From NCBI GenBank assembly GCA_937875605.1, contig CALLXZ010000070.1, positions 1 to 10,472 on the forward strand: a stretch of 10,472 nucleotides of DNA, written 5' to 3'. The DNA comes from an uncultured Moheibacter sp. (GTDB taxonomy: Bacteria > Bacteroidota > Bacteroidia > Flavobacteriales > Weeksellaceae). The notes beneath the pieces were generated by a model. It saw only the letters and a program-made list of their open reading frames with translations. It did no database searches and was not told where the DNA came from. Numbering within the stretch: the first letter of the stretch is position 1; every line of letters begins with the position of its first letter. Positions 1-5,930 of this stretch are shown one piece after another. A program made the translations under genes and the position numbers.

Positions 1-887
1 TTTCCGGCTGTATTTTTAAGTCTTTCGTTGTAAATCGGAATATTTCGGGTCAAATAAACGATTTGATCGGTCGGAATGGAATAATCTCCAAAATCCGTAT
101 AGTTTCCAGATAATTTATAGTAAAATTGATCGGCACGGTGTTTCAAATTAAACGAAGTTCCGATGGCTTGATTCGCACTTCTTCCTAAAATATTTACATC
201 ACCTGAAAATGAATAGGGAAGAGGCTTTGTGTTATTTTTAATGACAATTACACCACCCATCGCATCGCTCCCATATTCGAGTGCATGAGCACCTTTCAGT
301 ATTTGAACGGTTTCAATTCCAAACGGATTTATTTCCAATCCGTGGTCAGCTCCCCACTGCTGTCCTTCTTGTTTGATTCCGTTTTCCGAAACTGAAATTC
401 GGTTAAAACCTAATCCTCGGATGACGGGTTTAGAAGTTCCGGAACCGATTTCCATTGCCTGAATGCCCGGAATTTTTTCCAGTGTTTTTGCAAATGATCC
501 GGAAAATTCATTCATCAAAAAATTCTGATCGATTGTTTCGACATTGGCAACTTCTTTTTCGTGAGCATGATGAATGATGGTTTCTTCCAATTCATAAATT
601 CGTTCCTCCAAAATGAAGTTTCGGATTTGATTTGAACTTAAATCTACTTTGATTTCCACTTTCTGAAATCCTTCTATTTCTACTTTTACGATAGTTTTAA
701 GAGGTTTTGAAATGAAAAGTTGATAATTACCTTCGGAATTAGAAAGGGTAGAATTTCCCTGAACGGAAATTTTAGCTCCTTCAATTGATATTCCATAAGA
801 ATCCGTGATGTTTCCGGCTAATGTTATTTGAGAAATTGCTGAATTGCTCAACAATAGGAGCAAAAACAGCAAACGCATGAATTGCAT
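1..887 (-). CDS. TonB-dependent outer-membrane receptor, N-terminal part (runs off left edge)
   Basis: Outer-membrane receptor that would import a substrate using TonB/ExbB/ExbD energy. The frame is open from an ATG at 887 to the window edge (295 codons). A signal peptide with a leucine-rich core ends near residue 20 (SNSAISQ). Residues about 21-95 form a carboxypeptidase-regulatory-like beta domain (GNITDSYGISIEGAKISV, then NSEGNYQL). The plug domain spans about 105-220, with the PGIQ segment (140-143), PVIRGLGFNRISV (154-166), GQQWGADHGLEINPF (175-189), ILKGAHALEYGSDAMGGVIVI (starting at 196, the classic plug end), then the first barrel strands. A second ATG at 878 is an alternative start. 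The DHG segment recalls ZnuD-like plugs and the linker holds HHAHEKE, so a metal substrate is possible; this is inference. It is probably the last gene of the sigma-factor operon, 53 bases after the His-rich gene. The rest of the barrel is missing, so the ligand cannot be assigned. Confidence 0.93.
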   Translation of the reverse strand, partial: MQFMRLLFLLLLLSNSAISQITLAGNITDSYGISIEGAKISVQGNSTLSNSEGNYQLFISKPLKTIVKVEIEGFQKVEIKVDLSSNQIRNFILEERIYELEETIIHHAHEKEVANVETIDQNFLMNEFSGSFAKTLEKIPGIQAMEIGSGTSKPVIRGLGFNRISVSENGIKQEGQQWGADHGLEINPFGIETVQILKGAHALEYGSDAMGGVIVIKNNTKPLPYSFSGDVNILGRSANQAIGTSFNLKHRADQFYYKLSGNYTDFGDYSIPTDQIVYLTRNIPIYNERLKNTAG

Positions 888-904
888 AAATTGATTTTTT
901 AGTT

Positions 905-921
905 AGAATAAAGATTATTCT
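905..921. repeat. Perfect inverted repeat (7-3-7) in front of the TonB receptor gene
   Basis: AGAATAA, three bases, then TTATTCT: a perfect 7-bp dyad in the 53-base gap between the His-rich gene and the receptor. In the transcript it would end 17 bases before the receptor ATG. It lacks a following U-run on the minus strand, so it is a poor terminator. It could be an RNA processing or stability hairpin or a small operator. It is A/T-rich, so chance is a real alternative. Confidence 0.35.
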
Positions 922-940
922 GGTTTAAAGAAAGGTGTTT

Positions 941-1276
941 TTATGCAAAAACAGGAGGAGCGCGAAGTTGATTGATGCCAAGTACTTCAGAAACAAATAT
1001 TTGAATTAATTCGAAATATTGAACAGAAAATGTTTCCGATTTTGGAATGTTTAATTCAAAATAAGTTAATGAAAAATCAGTTGTGAGTGGAAGCGTAAAA
1101 TCACATAACGAACAAAGCGTTTCATGCTGAACGGATTGCGGATTTGAGCTTTCGTGTGAATGATCAGCATGATGATAATGTGAAAGATGAGAAAGCTGAT
1201 GAACAGGCTGCATAAACAGAGTCAGCAAAAAAACTGCTGATAAAAAAAATGCTCCTATTTGTAATTTCTTACTCAT
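941..1276 (-). CDS. Small exported histidine-rich CxxC protein (DUF2946-like)
   Basis: A 111-residue protein of unproven function. A hydrophobic segment at about residues 8-23 looks like a signal peptide or membrane anchor. It is followed by a histidine-rich stretch (H26, H30, H33, H35, H36, H39, H41, H51), then C55-S-L-C58, and the protein ends RAPPVFA. Small exported proteins with a His-rich part, a CxxC pair and a (R)APP/GPP tail resemble the DUF2946 type that I recall near metal-related TonB receptors; I could not confirm membership. His and Cys clusters suggest binding of Cu, Zn or a similar ion in the periplasm, or metal sensing. It lies 21 bases after the four-helix membrane protein and directly before the receptor. 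The frame could extend to a TTG at 1288 (115 residues), but the ATG at 1276 keeps the full signal peptide and is preferred. Confidence 0.8.
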   Translation of the reverse strand: MSKKLQIGAFFLSAVFLLTLFMQPVHQLSHLSHYHHADHSHESSNPQSVQHETLCSLCDFTLPLTTDFSLTYFELNIPKSETFSVQYFELIQIFVSEVLGINQLRAPPVFA

Positions 1277-1297
1277 CAATTCTGACAAATTTATGAT

Positions 1298-1978
1298 TTA
1301 GTTTTCAATCTTCTTTAATTCTTTCAAGTTTTTACCTAATCGCCTAAGGAAGATTCCATAAATAATTCCATAATAGAGGAGACTGAAAATCAGTAAAAGT
1401 ACAATCATAATTGTGACAAAAATATAGCCAATTTGACTTGCTTTATTTTGAAGAGTTTCGGGGGAAATGTTTTGTGTACTTTTTGTGTTTATGTACGTAT
1501 TTACACCCATTTCCATAATAACGGGGGAAAATAACATCAACATAAACACAAACCAAATCACGATAAACCACATAACCATCTTTCGGAAATTCATGATGCT
1601 TTTCATGAGCTCGTTTACGGATAGAGAAGAAGAAATCTTTCTGTAGTAGAAAAATGTAATACTTAGAATTATGATGGATCCTATCAAGCCAAAATGAGAA
1701 AGATTCTCAAACCGGGAGACGGTTTCGACGCCCATGGTTTTTATTTTTTCATCGGAATACATATGATTACCCGAAAAAATAGTCCACAAGGACATGCCTA
1801 AACCAAATAAAAATTCAAGTATCGTGATGATGAAAAGCCATTGTACAGAATTGATGGATTTTCGGTGGATCATTTTGAAAATCTCTTGTTGACCATAACT
1901 TTTCTCATCGGGCTGGTTTTTCCATAATGATTTCAAGTCATCCAATTCGTCATTTATATTTTGATCGTTTTCGTTCAT
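1298..1978 (-). CDS. Four-helix membrane protein coupled to an ECF sigma factor (putative anti-sigma factor)
   Basis: A 226-residue inner-membrane protein. A charged N-terminal tail contains LKSLWKNQ (residues 15-22) and a short amphipathic stretch YGQQEIFKMIHRK (28-40). Four hydrophobic segments follow at about 45-68, 95-112, 133-155 and 183-210, and a lysine-rich tail ends the protein. Its ATG overlaps the sigma factor stop by four bases (ATGA), so the two are probably translationally coupled. In Bacteroidota, sigma factors of this kind are often followed by a membrane protein with an LW..Q N-terminal tail, and an anti-sigma role fits: the soluble tail would hold the sigma factor until a membrane signal releases it. 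That role is inferred from position and architecture. It is not a FecR-type anti-sigma factor, since there is no single helix with a large periplasmic domain. A signal relay between the His-rich protein and sigma is conceivable but unproven. Confidence 0.82.
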   Translation of the reverse strand: MNENDQNINDELDDLKSLWKNQPDEKSYGQQEIFKMIHRKSINSVQWLFIITILEFLFGLGMSLWTIFSGNHMYSDEKIKTMGVETVSRFENLSHFGLIGSIIILSITFFYYRKISSSLSVNELMKSIMNFRKMVMWFIVIWFVFMLMLFSPVIMEMGVNTYINTKSTQNISPETLQNKASQIGYIFVTIMIVLLLIFSLLYYGIIYGIFLRRLGKNLKELKKIEN

Positions 1979-2475
1979 GCGTTTACGGTCATCATTTCTT
2001 TTAATTTATCTTTTGCTCGATTCATTTTAACTCGCGCATTTACTTCTGTTATACCCAGCGTTTGAGCGATGTCTTTATAAGGCATATCTTCCAAATAAAG
2101 CAGAACCAGCGCTCTCTCTACATCATTTAACTTTTTGATGGCAGCATACAGCATTTTTAGACGTTCTTCTTTTTCTTCATCGAATTCGTTTGCCTTTACA
2201 TCAAAATAAGGCTGGCTATCGATAGAAGTCGTTGGAATATTTTTATGTTTTTTCCGAATAAGCGTAATGGCAGTATTTAACCCCACTCGATACATCCATG
2301 TACTGAATTTCGAGTCGCCTTTAAACGAGTCAAAAGATTTCCAAAGTTGTAAAACGATTTCCTGAAACAAATCCTCATGCGCTTCCGGCGTGTCACTATA
2401 AATGCGACAAACCTTATGCACAATACCTTGATTGCTCTCAATTAATCTTGTGAATTCTACTTCTTTGGATTCCAA
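1975..2475 (-). CDS. ECF-type RNA polymerase sigma factor
   Basis: A 166-residue sigma-70 family factor of the extracytoplasmic-function type, which would direct RNA polymerase to a small set of promoters. Region 2 spans about residues 8-75, with DLFQEIVLQLWKSF (35-48) and FKGDSKFSTWMYRVGLNTA (51-69). Region 4 spans about 105-160, with the helix-turn-helix YKDIAQTLGITEVNARVKMNRAKDKL (133-158 in outline). Length is normal for the family. The start must be the TTG at 2475: an in-frame TAA lies four codons upstream and the next ATG falls inside region 2. That start may keep its level low. The gene is first in the operon, behind a consensus promoter, and overlaps its membrane partner by 4 bases. 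Its targets cannot be read from the window; the TonB receptor gene downstream is the natural candidate. Confidence 0.93.
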   Translation of the reverse strand: MESKEVEFTRLIESNQGIVHKVCRIYSDTPEAHEDLFQEIVLQLWKSFDSFKGDSKFSTWMYRVGLNTAITLIRKKHKNIPTTSIDSQPYFDVKANEFDEEKEERLKMLYAAIKKLNDVERALVLLYLEDMPYKDIAQTLGITEVNARVKMNRAKDKLKEMMTVNA

Positions 2476-2495
2476 CGTTCCGAGTTATAAGTATG

Positions 2496-2525
2496 CAAAA
2501 ATAGAACAGTTGTTACAAACTTCAA
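2496..2525 (-). promoter_or_regulatory. Bacteroidota-consensus promoter of the sigma-factor operon
   Basis: On the minus strand TTG (2525-2523), a 19-base spacer, then TATTTTTG (2503-2496), an exact match to the phylum pattern TTG...TAnnTTTG used by the main sigma factor. Transcription should begin a few bases downstream, near 2490, leaving a leader of roughly 15 bases before the TTG start codon at 2475. So the operon appears to be started by the housekeeping polymerase; any autoregulation would act on top of it or at another promoter. Confidence 0.7.
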
Positions 2526-2532
2526 GAAGTTT
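2517..2532. promoter_or_regulatory. Palindrome over the -33 element: candidate operator
   Basis: AAACTTC-AA-GAAGTTT is a perfect 7-2-7 inverted repeat. The promoter's TTG element sits exactly on its centre (2523-2525). A dimeric regulator bound here would block polymerase access. This could be a repressor site controlling the sigma-factor operon. No regulator gene is present in the window, and a short A/T-rich dyad can arise by chance. Confidence 0.4.
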
Positions 2533-2559
2533 TTAAAAGAAAGTGTATAAAATGAAGAA

Positions 2560-2585
2560 ACCCTCGCTCAATAAAGAACGAGGGT
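2560..2585 (-). terminator. GC-rich hairpin, likely terminator of the permease gene
   Basis: ACCCTCG (2560-2566) pairs perfectly with CGAGGGT (2579-2585) around a 12-base loop. Read on the minus strand the stem is followed by TTTCTTCATTTT, a U-rich tract, which fits an intrinsic terminator about 125 bases after the permease stop and before the sigma operon. The same stem also exists on the plus strand, where it is followed by a C-run rather than U, so it may serve a different purpose there. Confidence 0.55.
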
Positions 2586-2612
2586 ATTCCCCCTAACCAA
2601 CTTAAACCTAAT

Positions 2613-2637
2613 GAAAATAGTATTTCTATCTATTTTC
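2613..2637. repeat. Perfect 8-bp inverted repeat
   Basis: GAAAATAG and CTATTTTC are separated by nine bases. The dyad lies 28 bases from the GC-rich hairpin, and the pair could fold as tandem stems. On the minus strand it lies 74 bases after the permease stop and might protect the 3' end of that mRNA. Confidence 0.4.
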
Positions 2638-2710
2638 AGGGCAAAAATATATCAATAAATTTTATTGACCTAATTTTTGAAGAAAAAAATAATAAAAAAT
2701 CAACCAAAAT

Positions 2711-3946
2711 TTACAACTGATTGATTTTCATTGCCTGGTTGGGTGTTATTTTTGAAATTAAATAGGAAGGAGCAAGCAAAACAACCGATGAAATAAGAAC
2801 CGCACACAAGTTTAATATCAAAATTTGAGAAAGATCCAAATAGACCGGAGCAGCAGATAAATAGTAATTTTCTGCTGGTAATTTTACAATTTTAAAATAT
2901 TTCTGAATCAACAAAAGACCGATTCCTAGAACGTTTCCGACAATCAAGCCGGGAATCATAATGAAAACTGCATAATAGATAAAAATCATTCTAATACGCC
3001 AATTGGTAGCGCCAAGTGTTTTCAGCAAACCGATGGAATGAGTTCGTTCTAAAATCAGAATCAACAACACCATAATCATATTGATGACCACAACGACCAT
3101 CATGATAAATAGAACCACGAAAATGTTCGTGTCAAAAATGGCAATCCAATCGTTAATCTGGCTGAATGAACTTGTTGCGGATTGCGCGTATAATTGAAAA
3201 TCAATTTGATCGTTTACCTTTGCAGCGATTTCATCCAATTTTTCGATATCATTGGTAAACAACTCAAAACCACCCACGACATTTTCATCCCATTTATTAA
3301 GACGTTGGACTTGTTTAATGTCCCCGACTACATAAATATCATCAAAATCTTTGATATCAGTGCTAAAAATTCCGGTGATGTGAAACCTTCTGTAAATCGG
3401 TTTTCCCGAATCCTGAATAAAGTAGGTTACAAATGAGCTATCTACATCCAAATGCAATTCATTTGCGATTTTTTGAGAAATTACCACATCATTTGAAATT
3501 TTCTCTTTTTCAATTTTTGGAAATTTTCCTTTGGTGATATAGGATTCAAAACGTTTTGTATCATAATTCGTATCGACACCTTTTAGAAAAATCCCACTGA
3601 AATTATCAGCTGTCCGAATGATTCCACCTTTTACCGCAATGGGCTGAACGTGTGTAATTTCCGGAACGGCAATGAATTTGGGATAAAAATTTTGATGAAT
3701 CGAAACTGAATCCGAATTAAAAGATTGGTTACTGTTATAGGGTTTTACGGTGATATGTCCGTTAAAATCTGCCAGTTTCTGTTTGATGCCTTTTCTTGCT
3801 CCAATTCCGGTTGAAAGCGTAATCAGTGCCACCATAATTCCGATGGCAACGGCAATCTGTCCGATGCGGATGATCGTGGTAGAAAGGTTATTTTTATTAC
3901 TTTTACCGAACGCTATTTTTTTGGCAAACCACCAGGTGAAATTCAA
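2711..3946 (-). CDS. LolC/LolE-type ABC transporter permease (FtsX/MacB fold)
   Basis: A 411-residue inner-membrane permease, probably of the type that extracts lipoproteins from the inner membrane for transfer to the outer membrane. Architecture: cytoplasmic start (FAKKIAFGKSNKNN), helix 1 at about 25-49, a large periplasmic domain of about 50-272 (including GHITVKPYN near 63-71), then helices at about 274-299, 322-352 and 379-401. The coupling segment ERTHSIGLLKTLGATN (300-315) and the closing ISKITPNQAMKI are family hallmarks. No ATPase subunit is in the window, so it must be encoded elsewhere, as is usual in this phylum. The start is a TTG at 3946; an in-frame TAA three codons upstream and no ATG before helix 1 leave no other choice. 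It is divergent from the DUF1343 gene by only 20 bases. A role as a general FtsX-like exporter permease cannot be excluded. Confidence 0.88.
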   Translation of the reverse strand: MNFTWWFAKKIAFGKSNKNNLSTTIIRIGQIAVAIGIMVALITLSTGIGARKGIKQKLADFNGHITVKPYNSNQSFNSDSVSIHQNFYPKFIAVPEITHVQPIAVKGGIIRTADNFSGIFLKGVDTNYDTKRFESYITKGKFPKIEKEKISNDVVISQKIANELHLDVDSSFVTYFIQDSGKPIYRRFHITGIFSTDIKDFDDIYVVGDIKQVQRLNKWDENVVGGFELFTNDIEKLDEIAAKVNDQIDFQLYAQSATSSFSQINDWIAIFDTNIFVVLFIMMVVVVINMIMVLLILILERTHSIGLLKTLGATNWRIRMIFIYYAVFIMIPGLIVGNVLGIGLLLIQKYFKIVKLPAENYYLSAAPVYLDLSQILILNLCAVLISSVVLLAPSYLISKITPNQAMKINQL

Positions 3947-3966
3947 AACAATTTAATTTTTAAGCT

Positions 3967-5247
3967 ATGATTCAAAAACTTTTCAAATATACACTAATTG
4001 CTTTATTCCTTTCCAATTCTTGTATTGCTCAAACGAATAATTCTAAGATCCAAAAAACAGAGATTGTACATGTTTTTGAGGAAATTATAACGGGCGCACA
4101 ACAATCAAATCTGTATTTACCATCGCTAAAAGAAAAAAAAGTAGGAGTGGTCACAAATCAAACTGGAATTACAGACGGAACAAAAATGATTGGGAAAAAA
4201 TCTTGTGCAAAAAGTGCTGTAACTTCAGATTGTGCAATGTTCGAACAAATCAGCATTGTGGATTTTTTAATTGAAAATGGAGTAGAAGTGAAGAAGATTT
4301 TCTCTCCCGAACACGGATTTCGTGGCGATGCCGATGCCGGTGAAACCGTAAAATCGGGAAAGGATATTAAAACCGGATTACCCATCGTTTCGCTTTATGG
4401 AAAAAATAAAAAACCGACGAAAGAACAGTTTGCTGATTTGGATGTTATTTTATTTGATATTCAAGACGTAGGAGCGAGGTTTTATACCTACATTTCTACT
4501 TTGCATTATGTAATGGAAACGGCTGCCGAAACCGGAAAAAAAGTAATTGTTCTGGATCGCCCTAACCCAAACGGACATTATATTGACGGTCCGGTTTTGA
4601 AAAAAGGATATGAATCTTTTGTGGGAATGCATCCCGTTCCTGTTGTTTATGGAATGACGATTGGCGAATATGCACTGATGATTAACGGTGAAGGATGGCT
4701 CTCAGACAAAGTCAAATGCAATATGGAAGTGATTCCTATGAAAAATTATGCGCATGATTATAAATATTCTTTGCCCGTAAAACCTTCCCCAAATTTACCG
4801 AATGACGCATCTATCAATTTATATCCGTCCACTTGTTTTTTTGAAGCGATTAATGGAAGCGAAGGACGTGGAACGAACAAACCTTTTCAAGTTTACGGTT
4901 CGCCCTATCTGAAAAATATGCCTTTTGAATTCACTCCAAAACCCAATTCCGGAGCAAAAGATCCTCGATTTAAAGGAGAGATTTGTTATGGTGAGGATTT
5001 AAGTAAAACCCCTTATTTATCCGAAATTAATTTGAATTGGTTGATAAAAGCTCATCAAAATTATGAAGGAAAAGAACCCTTTTGGATCAAACAATCCGGG
5101 AAATTCTGGATCGATGTTTTAGCAGGAACAGATCAACTCAGAAAACAAATTGACCAAGGACTTTCTGCAGAAGAAATCAAAGCAAGTTGGCAGGAAGATT
5201 TGGAAAAATTTAAAAAAGTAAGAGCTAAATATTTACTTTACAATTAA
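3967..5247 (+). CDS. namZ: DUF1343 / NamZ-type exo-beta-N-acetylmuramidase (GH171)
   Basis: Predicted exported glycosidase that removes N-acetylmuramic acid from the non-reducing ends of peptidoglycan fragments, supporting wall-sugar recycling. The activity is known for NamZ of Bacillus and Tannerella and is transferred here by motif similarity. A signal peptide ends near residue 21 (LFLSNSCIAQ). Family motifs in order: VGVVTNQTG (59-67), FSPEHGFRGDADAGE (112-126, E115 in the likely catalytic segment), LPIVSLYG (138-145), DVILFDIQDVGARFYTYIS (159-177), VLDRPNPNG (195-203), VPVVYGMTIGEYA (224-236), PSPNLPN (273-279), YPSTCFFEAINGSEGRGTNKPF (from 286). Length is normal. A segment at about 70-95 with C80 and C89 seems to be an insertion relative to the homologues I recall. 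The SNSC sequence is not a good lipobox. The next gene on this strand follows after 44 A/T-rich bases. Confidence 0.9.
   Translation: MIQKLFKYTLIALFLSNSCIAQTNNSKIQKTEIVHVFEEIITGAQQSNLYLPSLKEKKVGVVTNQTGITDGTKMIGKKSCAKSAVTSDCAMFEQISIVDFLIENGVEVKKIFSPEHGFRGDADAGETVKSGKDIKTGLPIVSLYGKNKKPTKEQFADLDVILFDIQDVGARFYTYISTLHYVMETAAETGKKVIVLDRPNPNGHYIDGPVLKKGYESFVGMHPVPVVYGMTIGEYALMINGEGWLSDKVKCNMEVIPMKNYAHDYKYSLPVKPSPNLPNDASINLYPSTCFFEAINGSEGRGTNKPFQVYGSPYLKNMPFEFTPKPNSGAKDPRFKGEICYGEDLSKTPYLSEINLNWLIKAHQNYEGKEPFWIKQSGKFWIDVLAGTDQLRKQIDQGLSAEEIKASWQEDLEKFKKVRAKYLLYN
3984..4016 (-). promoter_or_regulatory. Candidate promoter of the permease gene, inside the divergent CDS
   Basis: On the minus strand TTG (4016-4014), a 22-base spacer, then TATATTTG (3991-3984), which matches TAnnTTTG exactly. 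The spacer is a few bases longer than usual. Transcription would begin near 3977, about 30 bases before the permease TTG start. The whole site lies within the signal-peptide codons of the divergent DUF1343 gene, so the two genes would share this short control region. Confidence 0.45.
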
Positions 5248-5291
5248 GTTTAATTAAAATTAATAACTAATTATTTATAAGATAATTAAAA

Positions 5292-5930
5292 TTGAAATAT
5301 AAAAATATAATTTTTGATTTGGACGGAACACTTTGGGATTCCAGATCAACTTTAATTCATTCATGGAATTCAATCCTTACGAAGTATGATTTGTTAGAAA
5401 AACCATTAACGGAAAACGATTTAAACCGATTTATGGGTCTGCTTTTACCTGACATTCTTCCGATTCTATTTCCCAATGGAAATCCTGAAAAATGGGATCA
5501 AATTCTGAAAGAAATCATGGAACATGAATCTGGAAATTTGTTGGAAAAAGGCGGAATTTTATACGATGGAGTAGAGGAAACGTTGAAAAAATTAGTTAAA
5601 AATCATAGATTATTCATTGTAAGCAATTGTCAGGACGGTTACATCGAAGCGTTTTTGGATTATTTTGGATTTCATTCGTTTTTCACTGATTTTGAATCTT
5701 TTGGAAGAACGGGAAAACCCAAAATTGAAAATATAAAAATCGTTCTGGGCAGAAATAATTTGAAACCTTCCGAATCAGTTTATGTGGGCGACACACAAAC
5801 CGATTATAGTTCATCGACAGGAAATGAACTGGATTTTATATTTTGTCAATATGGATTTGGTCAGTTGGATTCGGAAGTAAATGTTCAAAAAATCACTAAA
5901 TTTCAAGAATTAATAAACATCGTCAATTAA
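5292..5930 (+). CDS. HAD-superfamily hydrolase (phosphoglycolate phosphatase-like)
   Basis: A 212-residue cytoplasmic phosphatase of the HAD superfamily, subfamily with an alpha-helical cap. All four catalytic motifs are visible: motif I FDLDGTLWDS (8-17; nucleophile D9, acid/base D11), motif II with S111 in IVSNCQ (109-114), motif III lysine in the GKPK segment (K142 or K144), and motif IV YVGDTQTD (164-171; D167, D171 for Mg). The cap lies between about 20 and 90. The substrate cannot be told; phosphoglycolate, sugar phosphates or nucleotides are all possible. The start is a TTG at 5292: an in-frame TAA lies three codons upstream and no ATG occurs before motif I. The stop TAA abuts the ATG of the DUF2130 gene with no base between, so the two are probably co-translated. 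Confidence 0.9.
   Translation: MKYKNIIFDLDGTLWDSRSTLIHSWNSILTKYDLLEKPLTENDLNRFMGLLLPDILPILFPNGNPEKWDQILKEIMEHESGNLLEKGGILYDGVEETLKKLVKNHRLFIVSNCQDGYIEAFLDYFGFHSFFTDFESFGRTGKPKIENIKIVLGRNNLKPSESVYVGDTQTDYSSSTGNELDFIFCQYGFGQLDSEVNVQKITKFQELINIVN

Larger units (their letters stand above)
2560..2658 (+). other. Structured non-coding element: two hairpins, C-rich leader and a 15-codon ORF
   Basis: On the plus strand the GC-rich hairpin (2560-2585) is followed by ATTCCCCC, then TAACCAACTTAAACCTA, then an ATG at 2611 opening a 15-codon frame (MKIVFLSIFRAKIYQ, stop 2656-2658). The first bases of that frame are one arm of a second perfect hairpin, GAAAATAG (2613-2620) with CTATTTTC (2630-2637). The C-run plus AACC/AAACC leader resembles the untranslated region before Bacteroidota start codons. 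It could be a leader-peptide element, the remains of a gene start, a small RNA or a dispersed repeat. No following gene is on the plus strand. I cannot assign it. Confidence 0.4.

Noticed and set aside
1277..1288. TTG start at 1288 for the His-rich protein, giving 115 residues
   Set aside because: An ATG at 1276 in the same frame gives a normal signal-peptide start (MSKKLQ), so the four extra residues are not needed.
3194..3436. Plus-strand 80-codon frame
   Set aside because: Lies entirely antisense to the permease gene, shows no domain and no promoter; a shadow frame.
3750..3956. Plus-strand 68-codon frame ending just before the DUF1343 gene
   Set aside because: Antisense to the permease's first helix; its apparent hydrophobic character comes from the complementary membrane codons.
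4000..4030. Lipoprotein signal on the DUF1343 protein (Cys19 in LSNSCIAQ)
   Set aside because: Position -3 is Ser rather than Leu/Val/Ile, so a normal cleavage after CIA is more likely.
5248..5291. Terminator between the NamZ-like and HAD genes
   Set aside because: Only A/T palindromes such as TTTAATTAAA; no stable stem with a U-run.
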